From: Streptomyces sp. DT2A-34
Lineage (GTDB): Bacteria > Actinomycetota > Actinomycetes > Streptomycetales > Streptomycetaceae
DNA length: 64,000 bases
Assembly (NCBI RefSeq): GCF_030499515.1
Contig: NZ_JASTWJ010000001.1
Location: 310,001 to 374,000 of the forward strand
Reading direction: 5' to 3'
The notes under the pieces were generated by a model. It worked only from the letters and a program-made list of their open reading frames with translations, ran no database searches and was not told where the DNA came from. Numbering within the stretch: position 1 is the stretch's first letter; each line of letters starts with the position of its first letter. Position numbers and translations under genes: made by a program. Shown piece after piece: positions 8,589-16,730 of the stretch.

Positions 8589-10733
8589 GTGTCCGACGGG
8601 CAGACGTCCGCCCAGGCGCCGGCGGCCGCGAGGACGCGGGTCGGCCGACCGCTGCTGTCCCTGGCGCTGGCGTCGATGATGGACGAGGTGCACGCGCACT
8701 CCGGTGCGGTGTACCTGCCGGCGCCCGACGAGCCCGTACTGGAGATGGCGGTGATGGCGGGGCTGCCCCGGGCGTTCGCGGCGCCGTGGGAGCGGGTCGG
8801 GCTGAGCGCGCCGATCCCGGTCGCGGAGGCGGTGCGTGAGCGGCGGCTGGTGTGGGTCGGGGGCGAGGAGGACATGGCGGCCCGGTATCCGCGTATCGCC
8901 GTGGTGCTGCCCTATCCGTTCGCGCTGGCCGCGCTGCCCGTGGCCACCGGGACCACGGTCTACGGCGCGATCTTCGTGACCTGGCCCGGTTCGCATTCTC
9001 CGGAGCTGTCGGAGCGGGAGCAGGAACATCTGACGGCGGCCTGCCGGCGCCTCGCGGTGCGGCTGGAGCGCGCCAAGGAGGACAGCCGCCCGCCGCTGCC
9101 CGAGCCCGACCTGCTCGCCGGGCCGGCGTTCGGCGGCGCGGCCGGCACGCTCGGCACGGTCGAGGCGGCGCGGATGGTGTCGCGGCTGCCGTACGGGCTG
9201 TGCTCGCTCGATCTGCACGGCCGGATCAGCTTCGCCAACCCGGCGGCGGCCGAGCTGATCGGCGTCCCGGCCAACCGGCTGCTCGGCAACCAGCTGTGGG
9301 CCTCGGTGCCCTGGCTCAACGACCCCGTGTACGAGGACCGTTACCGGGCCGCGCTGATGAGCCAGCAGACCACGTCGTTCGTGGCGCTGCGCCCGCCCGG
9401 CGACTGGCTGTCCTTCCGCATGTATCCGAGCACGACCGGCCTGAGCATACGGATCAGCAGGGCCCGCGCGGTGGCCGAGATGGGCCGCAGCGGGCCACAG
9501 CCCGGCGATGCGCCGGCCCGGCTGGTGACCATCACCCAGGTGCTGAACCTGGCCGGTGCGCTCACCGAGGCGGCGGGCGTGCAGGACGTGGTGCAGCTGG
9601 TCGCGGACGAGATCGCGCCGGCCGTCGGCAGCCAGGCGCTGGTCGTGCTGGGCTCGCGGGCGGGCCGGCTGCATGTGCTCGGTCACCGCGGCTATCCGGA
9701 TCCGCAGATCGTGGAGCGGTTCGACGGAATGCCGCTGACCCAGCAGACCCCGGGCACTCACGCCCTGAGCACCGGGGTGCCCGCGTTCTTCGAGTCGCAG
9801 CAGCAGCTGGAGCGCCTGTATCCGGTGCGGCACGCGACTCCCGACGGCTTCGCGGCCTGGGCGTATCTGCCGCTGATCGCGTCCGGCCGGCCGGTCGGCA
9901 CCTGTGTGCTCGCCTACGCCGAGCCGCATCCGTTCCCGGCGGACGAGCGGGCGGTGCTGACCAGTCTGGGCGGGCTGATCGCGCAGGCGCTGGAGCGGGC
10001 CCAGCTCTACGACGCCAAGAACCAGCTGGCGCACGGCCTGCAGGCCGCCCTGCTCCCCCATTCGCTGCCGACGCTGCCCGGCATCGAAGCGGCCGCGCGC
10101 TATCTGCCCGCCATGCAGGGCATGGAGATCGGCGGCGACTTCTACGACCTGGTGCCGACGGAGCAGGGCCTGACGGCGGCGGCGGTGATCGGGGACGTGC
10201 AGGGCCACAACGTCACCGCCGCCGGTCTGATGGGCCAGATCCGCACCGCCGTACGTGCGTACACGACCGTCGGTCAGGTGCCCGAGGAGGTCATGCGCAG
10301 CACCAACCGGCTGCTGCTCGACCTCGGTTCCGACCTGTTCGCCAGCTGCCTGTACCTGCGGCTCGACCCGGAACACGGGCGGGCGGTGATGGCCCGCGCC
10401 GGGCATCCGCCGCCGCTGCTGAGACGGCCGGACGGACGGGTGCGGGTGCTCGACCTCGCCGGTGGCCCGCTGCTGGGCATCGACGGCTCGCCCACCTATC
10501 CGACGACGGAGGTCGACCTCGCGCCGGGCTGTGTGCTCGTCCTCTACACCGACGGACTGATCGAGTCCCCCGGCGTCGACATCGAGGACGCGCTCGCCGA
10601 TCTCGGCCACGTGCTCACCGAGGCCGGGGAGCAGCCCTTGGACGAGCTGGCCGATCTGCTGATCCAGCATGCCGCGTCGGTGCGGGAGCGGGTCGACGAC
10701 GTGGCGCTGCTGCTGTTGCGGGCGCGGGGCTGA
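8589..10733 (+). CDS. GAF-PAS-GAF-PP2C (SpoIIE-type) protein phosphatase
   Basis: 714 aa. Order: GAF-like domain (~15-160; SGAVYLPAPDEPVLEMAVMAG), PAS (~195-300; GLCSLDLHGRISFANPAAAELIG), second GAF (~320-470; LVVLGSRAGRLHVLGHRGY), PP2C/SpoIIE domain (~480-714). The phosphatase domain has the metal-binding motifs EIGGDFYDL, IGDVQGHN, GHPPPLL and DGLIE. Such proteins usually act on anti-sigma-factor antagonists; a STAS protein is coded at 26822, but no partnership can be shown. The GTG at 8589 is preferred over that at 8580, which lies inside the ribosome binding site. No HATPase kinase domain is attached. Confidence 0.9.
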   Translation: MSDGQTSAQAPAAARTRVGRPLLSLALASMMDEVHAHSGAVYLPAPDEPVLEMAVMAGLPRAFAAPWERVGLSAPIPVAEAVRERRLVWVGGEEDMAARYPRIAVVLPYPFALAALPVATGTTVYGAIFVTWPGSHSPELSEREQEHLTAACRRLAVRLERAKEDSRPPLPEPDLLAGPAFGGAAGTLGTVEAARMVSRLPYGLCSLDLHGRISFANPAAAELIGVPANRLLGNQLWASVPWLNDPVYEDRYRAALMSQQTTSFVALRPPGDWLSFRMYPSTTGLSIRISRARAVAEMGRSGPQPGDAPARLVTITQVLNLAGALTEAAGVQDVVQLVADEIAPAVGSQALVVLGSRAGRLHVLGHRGYPDPQIVERFDGMPLTQQTPGTHALSTGVPAFFESQQQLERLYPVRHATPDGFAAWAYLPLIASGRPVGTCVLAYAEPHPFPADERAVLTSLGGLIAQALERAQLYDAKNQLAHGLQAALLPHSLPTLPGIEAAARYLPAMQGMEIGGDFYDLVPTEQGLTAAAVIGDVQGHNVTAAGLMGQIRTAVRAYTTVGQVPEEVMRSTNRLLLDLGSDLFASCLYLRLDPEHGRAVMARAGHPPPLLRRPDGRVRVLDLAGGPLLGIDGSPTYPTTEVDLAPGCVLVLYTDGLIESPGVDIEDALADLGHVLTEAGEQPLDELADLLIQHAASVRERVDDVALLLLRARG

Positions 10734-10779
10734 CGACCCGGCTGGTGCGGGCGCGAGGCCGACGGCCCGCAGACGCAGC

Positions 10780-10809
10780 GGTCCGGCCCTCCCGCCGGAG
10801 GGCCGGACC
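10780..10809. terminator. Bidirectional hairpin terminator
   Basis: Perfect 13-bp arms GGTCCGGCCCTCC and GGAGGGCCGGACC with a CGCC loop, between the convergent phosphatase and protease genes. No U-tract, as usual in Streptomyces. Confidence 0.85.
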
Positions 10810-10855
10810 ACGTTCGCGTCCGGATCACTCGGATCCGTGCGTCGGTGCCGGGGCG

Positions 10856-12265
10856 TCAGTTCCCCACGCCGTTGCCGACGATCTCGCCGAGGCCGTTGCC
10901 CGTGCCGTCGGCGTTGCCGTTGCCGACCTCTTCACCGGCACCGGCTTCCTCACCGCCGACCTCTTCACCGGCTCCGGCCTCTTCACCGGCGCCCGCTTCC
11001 TCACCGGCACCGGCCTCCTCACCCGCGCCCGCTTCCTCGCCGGCACCGGCCTCCTCACCCGCGCCCGCTTCCTCGCCGGCACCGGCCTCCTCACCGGCTC
11101 CGACCTCTTCACCGGCTCCAGCCCCCTCACCAGCGCCCGCGCCGCCCGCGGCGTCGCCGAGGGTCGCGCCGACCGCCTCCAGGGCGGTGGTCACCGGCTG
11201 GAAGAACGTCTCACCGCCGACGGTGCAGTCACCGCTGCCGCCGGAGGTGAGGCCGATCGCCAGGCCGTCCTGGGTGAACAGGGAGCCGCCGCTGTCGCCG
11301 GGCTCGGCGCAGACGTCGGTCTGGATGAGCCCGGTGACCGTGCCCTCCGGGTAGTTCACGGTGGCGTCGAGCCCGAGGACCTGACCGTCGCTCAGCCCGG
11401 TGGTGCTGCCCATCCGGAACACCTGGAGGCCGACCTCGGCCTCCGCGGCCTGGCTGATCGCGAGGGTCTGGTCGCCGAGGTTGACCTCGCTCGGCGCCTC
11501 GGTCGCCGGGTCGTCGTACTTGACCAGGGCGAAGTCGCCGTCGCCGGGGAAGGTGGACTGGTCGACGGTGGCGATCGGCTGACCGCCCTCGGCGTCCGAC
11601 CATTCATTGCCGGCGAGCGTGCAGTGGCCGGCGGTCAGGAAGGCGGGAGAACCGTCGCCCGCGGTGACGTTGAAGCCCGTGGAGCAGCGTGAGCCGCCGG
11701 CGAAGATGGCGTCGCCGCCGGAGAGGAACGTCTTGAACGTGCCGGCCGACTTCTTGATGGTCGCCATGCCCGAGCCGAGGCTCTCGACGGTCGACTCCAG
11801 CTGGTCCCAGTTGTCGCCGGTGACGGTGCTGTCGGCGGTGACGAGGATCTTGTTCGTTCTGGGGTCGACCGCCCAGGCCGTGCCCGGGATGGTCGCCTCG
11901 GACTTCAGGGTCTGCGCGCCGGACTCGAGCTCGGACAGGCTGTTCTCGACCTCGCGGATCTTCGCGCCGGCCTTCTTCGCCTGGACGATCACGTTGTTGT
12001 TGTCGCCGGGGATGACGTTGACCACGAGCTGCTGGCTCTCGGAGTCGTAGTACGAACCGGCGAAGGCGTCGCCGAGCAGGCCCGCGAGCTGCGAGGCGAG
12101 ATCCGAGGCGTCCGCCGCCTTCAGGGTCTTGGGGGCCGCGGCCGCGTCCGACGCACCGTCCTGCGACGCGTTGGCGTTCGGCAACAGAATTGCGGCCGCT
12201 CCGAGCGCCACCACGCTGCCCGCGGCTATCGCGGCCTTGCGCTTCGGAATTCGCTTGTGACTCAA
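10856..12265 (-). CDS. Secreted trypsin-like serine protease (S1, streptogrisin-like) with acidic repeat tail
   Basis: 469 aa. An N-terminal signal peptide (KRK, then AAIAAGSVVALGAAAILL) is followed by a pro-region (~35-185) and an S1E/alpha-lytic type protease domain (~185-370). Triad: His in LTAGHC, Asp in GDGDFALV, Ser in EPGDSGGS. The last ~95 residues are a Gly/Ala/Glu tail with seven GAGEEA units plus GAGEEV and GGEEA variants, ending GEIVGNGVGN; no LPXTG anchor is seen. The start is a TTG (12265-12263) behind AGGAGG, with no better start in frame. Convergent with the phosphatase. Confidence 0.9.
   Translation of the reverse strand: MSHKRIPKRKAAIAAGSVVALGAAAILLPNANASQDGASDAAAAPKTLKAADASDLASQLAGLLGDAFAGSYYDSESQQLVVNVIPGDNNNVIVQAKKAGAKIREVENSLSELESGAQTLKSEATIPGTAWAVDPRTNKILVTADSTVTGDNWDQLESTVESLGSGMATIKKSAGTFKTFLSGGDAIFAGGSRCSTGFNVTAGDGSPAFLTAGHCTLAGNEWSDAEGGQPIATVDQSTFPGDGDFALVKYDDPATEAPSEVNLGDQTLAISQAAEAEVGLQVFRMGSTTGLSDGQVLGLDATVNYPEGTVTGLIQTDVCAEPGDSGGSLFTQDGLAIGLTSGGSGDCTVGGETFFQPVTTALEAVGATLGDAAGGAGAGEGAGAGEEVGAGEEAGAGEEAGAGEEAGAGEEAGAGEEAGAGEEAGAGEEAGAGEEVGGEEAGAGEEVGNGNADGTGNGLGEIVGNGVGN
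10930..11135 (-). repeat. 18-bp coding tandem repeat (GAGEEA/V tail)
   Basis: About twelve tandem units of 18 bp (one of 15 bp) encode the acidic hexapeptide tail of the protease. Part of the array also shows a 36-bp higher-order period. Unit lengths are multiples of three, so copy-number change keeps the frame. Confidence 0.85.
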
Positions 12266-12454
12266 ACTTCTCGACCTCCTGGGGGACGGGGTCTGTGCCG
12301 CCGTTCGTTCCGGCGGCTTTTCGGGGCGCCTGGTTGGCAGTTGGTACGCACGGGTCGCACGGGGCGTTCAACTCCGTTTGCGCGCGCCCCGCTCGAAACA
12401 CCGAATCGGCCAAGGACCGCGCCCGCGGCACCGGCGGCGGGAACAATCCCCCAT

Positions 12455-12868
12455 ATGACGATGACCACCGCCGAAGCCGACAAGATCCTCTCCGCCAACT
12501 TCGCCCCCTGGGTGGTTCAACTGGGCCTGTCCGTCGAGGCGGTGGAGGAGCGCCGCGCGATCCTGCGAATGCCCTGGTCGGACGGGCTGGCCCGGGAGGG
12601 CGGCGCGCTGTCCGGGCAGGCGCTGATGGCCGCCGCCGACACCGCCACCGTGATCGCGGTGTCGGCGGCGCGCGGGGCGTACGGGCCGATGACGACGGTG
12701 CAGCAGTCGACGTCCTTCCAGCGCGCCGTGATCGGTTCGGATGTCCTGATCGAAGCGGTCGTCACCAAGCTGGGCCGTCGTATGGCGTTCGCCGACATCA
12801 CGCTGACCGACGAGGGGTCGGGGAACATCGCGGCCCGAGCGAGCACGGTCTACGCACTAATGGGCTGA
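12455..12868 (+). CDS. PaaI-family hotdog-fold thioesterase
   Basis: 137 aa, the normal size of a single hotdog domain. Motifs include a central GGALSGQALMAAADTA helix region and TTVQQSTSFQRAV, then LGRRMAFADITLTDEGS typical of PaaI/YiiD-like acyl-CoA thioesterases. It probably hydrolyses an acyl- or aryl-CoA; the substrate cannot be told. Start ATG at 12455 with a second ATG two codons on; the ribosome binding site is weak (GGCGGGAA). Divergent from the protease gene; a hairpin follows its stop by 6 bp. Confidence 0.85.
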   Translation: MTMTTAEADKILSANFAPWVVQLGLSVEAVEERRAILRMPWSDGLAREGGALSGQALMAAADTATVIAVSAARGAYGPMTTVQQSTSFQRAVIGSDVLIEAVVTKLGRRMAFADITLTDEGSGNIAARASTVYALMG

Positions 12869-12874
12869 CACGAT

Positions 12875-12894
12875 CCGCTACCGGTCGGTAGCGG
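12875..12894 (+). terminator. Hairpin terminator after the thioesterase
   Basis: Arms CCGCTACC and GGTAGCGG (8 bp, perfect) with a GGTC loop, 6 bp beyond the stop codon. Confidence 0.7.
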
Positions 12895-13344
12895 TCTGTC
12901 GTGAACACCGATCGGAATCCCGGCTTCAGGGAATCTGCACATTCAATACTCAACGAAGTCACCGGGCGCCGAGGTTCTGCACAAGGCGCTACCGGCGGCC
13001 ACCCCCTTGGGGCGGGAGTGTCGGATTCACCATGGCATCGGCCGGGCCGTCGCGGGGCGGACGCAACAGCTCGCCCGAGCCGATGCTGTGACGCATGTGA
13101 AGAAGTCGCCGACAAGACGTGCCCACATCTGCACGGATCGATACCGCTTAGATCAAAGTTCCCTGGTGAGGCCGGAGTTTGATTGGAAGCCCGTACCCGC
13201 AGCGTGCTTTGATCCATCGCACCGCAGGGGCCGTGAACGGCTTTTCGGAAACGGGCGCCGGGTGCCTGCGGTCGCGGCCGTCATCTGTCCCCAGAGGGGG
13301 CCGCTCCCCCTTGTGAAATACCCATTAGGAAGGGAAGTTCCATC
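12895..13344. other. Gene-free leader region of the peptide operon
   Basis: 450 bp upstream of the double-glycine peptide gene, somewhat lower in GC than its neighbours. No supported ORF. It presumably carries the operon promoter, but no clear hexamers are identified. A strong RBS, AGGAAGGGAAG, ends it at ~13328-13338. Confidence 0.5.
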
Positions 13345-13560
13345 ATGAACTCCACCCCCCAGGTTGCGACCGTCGAGATCTCCGACGCCGAGCTCGACAA
13401 CGTCTCCGGCGGCCTGCAGGTCAACGCCGTGAACGGTGCCCTCGACGCTGTCAACGGCATCGCCCCGGTCTCCGGCCTGGTCGACACGGTCGTCGGCACC
13501 GTGGAGGGTGTCACCGGCCTGAACACCGCCCCCGTCTCGGGCCTGGTCGCCGGTCTCTGA
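13345..13560 (+). CDS. Double-glycine leader peptide, probable secreted core of 48 aa
   Basis: 71 aa. The leader ends in ISDAELDNVSGG (residues 12-23), a classic double-glycine site for C39-peptidase ABC transporters. The predicted core (24-71) is rich in Val, Gly, Ala and Asn. It has no Cys, Lys, Arg, His or aromatic residue and a net charge of about -3, and it repeats APVSGLV twice (spaced by 23 residues) and AVNG twice. Such peptides have been annotated as 'type A2 lantipeptide', but with no Cys and no LanM/LanB/LanC gene nearby a lanthionine is not possible from this core alone. It precedes an HlyD/ABC export operon, with a hairpin between. Confidence 0.85.
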   Translation: MNSTPQVATVEISDAELDNVSGGLQVNAVNGALDAVNGIAPVSGLVDTVVGTVEGVTGLNTAPVSGLVAGL

Positions 13561-13583
13561 TCGCGCCTTTTGTACCGCTGAGT

Positions 13584-13608
13584 CCCGGAGCCGTTCCCCG
13601 GCTCCGGG
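13584..13608 (+). terminator. Hairpin between peptide gene and export genes (attenuator)
   Basis: Arms CCCGGAGCCG and CGGCTCCGGG with a TTCCC loop, 23 bp after the peptide stop codon and 95 bp before the HlyD start. It probably terminates most transcripts, so that the precursor is made in excess over the transporter. Confidence 0.75.
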
Positions 13609-13703
13609 CTCTTCGGGTGCCGTAAACAAAGACCGGCACCACCCGCACCACGACCGGCCCTCGCGAGCCGGTCTCCGCTCATCCTCAGGTGAGGGAAAGT
13701 CCC

Positions 13704-14510
13704 GTGCAGTTCCGCCAACAGGCCCTCGCCAAGCTCCAGTCGCCGGAGGAGCTCGACCTTCCGGTGCGCTTCGCCCGCCCCCAGGGCTGGCTGGTGCTCT
13801 CCGTGACGGTGGTCGTCATGGCCGCCGCGTCCGTGTGGGCGGTGACCGGTTCGGTCGCCTCCACGGTCGGCGCGCCCGCCATCCTCACCCACGGGCAGGG
13901 CAGCTACGTCCTGCAGAGCCCGGTCGCCGGCCAGGTCACCGCGGTCCTCGCCGAGCAGGGCCAGCGGCTTCCGGCGAACTCCCCCGTACTGAAGGTCCGT
14001 ACGGCCAAGGGCGACACGGTGGTGCGTACGGTCGCCGCGGGCCGGGTCACCGCGCTCGCCGCCACCATCGGCCAGATCATCTCGACCGGCGCGAACGTCG
14101 CCGCCGTGGAGAAGGTCGCCCACACCAAGGACCCGCTGTACGCCACGGTGTACGTCCCCGCCGAGAACGCGGCCTCCATTCCCGACAAGGCCGCCGTGGA
14201 CCTCACCGTCTCCTCGGTGCCCACCCAGGAGTACGGCGTCCTGCGCGGCCATGTGAAGTCGGTGGACCGCTCCGCGCAGTCGGCGCAGCAGATCGCCGCG
14301 TTCCTCGGCGACAACCAGCTGGGCGAGCAGTTCACCAAGGACGGCAGGCCGGTCGCGGTACTGGTGACGCTGGACAAGGAGTCGAGCACCAAGAGCGGCT
14401 ACAAGTGGTCGTCCGCGGACGGGCCGCCGTTCTCCCTCACCTCCATGACCATGGCCGAGGCCTCGATCCGGCTGGCCGACCAGCGCCCCGTCGACTGGCT
14501 GCTGCCGTGA
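13704..14510 (+). CDS. HlyD/membrane-fusion family export adaptor
   Basis: 268 aa. A short cytoplasmic N-terminus, one membrane helix (WLVLSVTVVVMAAASVWAV, ~28-48), then a biotinyl-lipoyl-like domain (LQSPVAGQVTAVLAEQGQRL and VRTVAAGRVTALAATIGQ). It lacks the long coiled coil of Gram-negative HlyD, as usual in actinobacterial NHLP-type systems. It should connect the ABC transporters to the cell exterior. The GTG at 13704 follows GGTGAGGG; a further GTG at 13689 lies within that site. The stop overlaps the next start (GTGA). Confidence 0.88.
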   Translation: MQFRQQALAKLQSPEELDLPVRFARPQGWLVLSVTVVVMAAASVWAVTGSVASTVGAPAILTHGQGSYVLQSPVAGQVTAVLAEQGQRLPANSPVLKVRTAKGDTVVRTVAAGRVTALAATIGQIISTGANVAAVEKVAHTKDPLYATVYVPAENAASIPDKAAVDLTVSSVPTQEYGVLRGHVKSVDRSAQSAQQIAAFLGDNQLGEQFTKDGRPVAVLVTLDKESSTKSGYKWSSADGPPFSLTSMTMAEASIRLADQRPVDWLLP

Positions 14511-16729
14511 GCGCCGCACAGGAGACGCGCAGCAGGCGCCGCGCCGCCCCGCCGAAGCGCCCCGTGCCCAAGGGGCGCTCGAAGACCGTCCGCACGCCCA
14601 CCGTGCTCCAGATGGAGGCCGTGGAGTGCGGCGCCGCCTCCCTCGCGATGGTGCTGGGCCACTACGGCCGCCACGTCCCGCTGGAGGAGCTGCGCATCGC
14701 GTGCGGCGTCTCCCGCGACGGCTCGCGCGCCAGCAACCTGCTCAAGGCGGCCCGCAGCTACGGGCTGACCGCCAAGGGCATGCAGATGGACACGGCCGCC
14801 CTCGCCGAGGTGAAGACGCCGGCCGTCCTGTTCTGGGAGTTCAACCACTACGTCGTCTACGACGGCATGGGCCGCCGCTTCGGCCGCCGGGGCGTGTACA
14901 TCAACGACCCCGCCAAGGGCCGCCGTTTCGTGCCCATGGAGGACTTCGACGGCAGCTTCACCGGCGTCGTCCTGGTGATGGAGCCCGGCGAGGACTTCAG
15001 CAAGGGCGGCCGCAAGCCGGGCGTGCTCGGCGCGATGCCGGCCCGGCTGCGCGGCACCGCGGGCACGATGCCCGCCGCCGTCCTGGCGAGCCTGCTGCTG
15101 GTGGTGGTCGGCGCGGCGGTGCCCGCACTGAGCCGCACCTACATCGACGAGTTCCTGATCGGAAACCAGACCTCGCTGCTGAGCGTGCTGTTCGCGTCCA
15201 TGGGGACCTGCGTCGCGCTCACCCTCGTACTGACCTGGCTGCAACAGGCGAACCTGCTGCGCGGCCGCATCATCTCCTCCACCCTCTCCAGCGCCCGCTT
15301 CCTGCGGCATCTGCTGCGGCTGCCGGTGACGTTCTTCTCCCAGCGCAGCCCGGCCGACCTGGTGCAGCGCCTCCAGTCGAACGACGCGGTGGCCGAGACC
15401 CTGGCCCGCGACCTCGCGGCGGCGGGCGTGGACGCGGTGGTCGTCGTGCTCTACGCGCTCCTCCTCTACACCTACGACCCCCAGCTCACCTTCGTCGGCA
15501 TCGGCGTCGCCCTGCTGAACGTCGTCGCCATGCGAGTCGTCATCCGCCTGCGCGCCACCCGCACCGCCAAGCTGCGCGCGGACAACGCCCGGCTCACCAA
15601 CACCGCCTACACCGGCCTCCAGCTGATCGAGACGATGAAGGCGACCGGCGGCGAGGACGGCTACTTCCGCAAGTGGGCCGGACAGCACGCCACCACGCTG
15701 GAGGAGCAGCAGCGCCTCGGCGTGCCGAGCGCCTGGCTGGGCGTGGTGGCGCCCACGCTCGCGACGCTCAACAGCGCGCTGATCCTCTGGATCGGCGGTA
15801 TGCGGGCGGTCGAGGGCGGCATATCCGTCGGCCTGCTGGTCGCCTTCCAGGCCCTGGTCACCCGCTTCACCGCCCCGATCACCCGTCTCAACGGCGTCGC
15901 GGGCCGCATCCAGGACTTCGCCGCCGACGTGGCCCGCCTGAAGGACGTGGAGAACTTCGAGGCGGACCCGCTCTACGGCCGTCCCGGCGCCGGCGACTCG
16001 ACGCGCCGGCTCAACGGCCACGTCGAGCTGCAGAACATCACCTTCGGCTACAGCCCGCTCGACAAGCCCCTGCTCACCGGCTTCGACCTGACGGTCGGCC
16101 CGGGCCGGCAGGTGGCCCTGGTCGGTGGCTCCGGCAGCGGCAAGTCGACGGTCTCCCGGCTGATCTCGGGCCTGTACGCCCCCTGGGAGGGCGTCATCCG
16201 CATCGACGACCAGCGCATCGAGGACATCCCGCGCGGCGCGCTCGCCGCCTCCGTCTCCTTCGTCGACCAGGAGGTGTTCCTCTTCGAGGGCACGGTCCGC
16301 GACAACGTGGCGCTGTGGGACCCGTCGATCCCGGACGACGCGGTGGTGGACGCCCTGCGCGACGCGGCCCTGTACGACGTGATCATGCGCCGCCCGGGGG
16401 GCATCCACAGCAAGGTCGAGCAGGACGGCCGCAACTTCTCCGGCGGCCAGCGCCAGCGCCTGGAGATCGCGCGGGCCTTGGTTCGTCGCCCCAGCATTCT
16501 GGTCCTTGACGAGGTGACCAGCGCGCTGGACGCCGAGACCGAGCAGGTCGTGATGGACAACCTGCGCAAGCGCGGCTGTGCCTGTGTGGTGATCGCCCAC
16601 CGGCTCAGCACCGTGCGCGACAGCGACGAGATCGTCGTACTCCAGCACGGCACGATCGTCGAACGCGGGCGGCACGAGGACCTCGTCGCGCGCGGCGGCG
16701 CGTACGCGGCACTGGTCAAGGAGCGGTGA
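14507..16729 (+). CDS. Peptidase-containing ABC transporter (C39, NHLP/NHLM type)
   Basis: 740 aa: N-terminal C39 peptidase (~30-160), membrane domain (~190-460), ATPase (~490-740). Peptidase triad: Cys41 in MEAVECGAASLAM, His ~114 in FNHYVVYDG, Asp ~132 in INDPAKG. ATPase: Walker A GGSGSGKS (~540), signature FSGGQRQR (~644), Walker B ILVLDEVTSALD (~665). It should cleave the peptide after GG and export it. The GTG start overlaps the HlyD stop. The family is known from NHLP-leader bacteriocin systems. Confidence 0.92.
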   Translation: MSAAQETRSRRRAAPPKRPVPKGRSKTVRTPTVLQMEAVECGAASLAMVLGHYGRHVPLEELRIACGVSRDGSRASNLLKAARSYGLTAKGMQMDTAALAEVKTPAVLFWEFNHYVVYDGMGRRFGRRGVYINDPAKGRRFVPMEDFDGSFTGVVLVMEPGEDFSKGGRKPGVLGAMPARLRGTAGTMPAAVLASLLLVVVGAAVPALSRTYIDEFLIGNQTSLLSVLFASMGTCVALTLVLTWLQQANLLRGRIISSTLSSARFLRHLLRLPVTFFSQRSPADLVQRLQSNDAVAETLARDLAAAGVDAVVVVLYALLLYTYDPQLTFVGIGVALLNVVAMRVVIRLRATRTAKLRADNARLTNTAYTGLQLIETMKATGGEDGYFRKWAGQHATTLEEQQRLGVPSAWLGVVAPTLATLNSALILWIGGMRAVEGGISVGLLVAFQALVTRFTAPITRLNGVAGRIQDFAADVARLKDVENFEADPLYGRPGAGDSTRRLNGHVELQNITFGYSPLDKPLLTGFDLTVGPGRQVALVGGSGSGKSTVSRLISGLYAPWEGVIRIDDQRIEDIPRGALAASVSFVDQEVFLFEGTVRDNVALWDPSIPDDAVVDALRDAALYDVIMRRPGGIHSKVEQDGRNFSGGQRQRLEIARALVRRPSILVLDEVTSALDAETEQVVMDNLRKRGCACVVIAHRLSTVRDSDEIVVLQHGTIVERGRHEDLVARGGAYAALVKER

Positions 16730-16730
16730 G

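Noticed and set aside
13345..13560. Lanthipeptide (type A2) precursor
   Set aside because: The core has no cysteine and no lanthionine synthetase is adjacent; only the double-glycine leader is shared.
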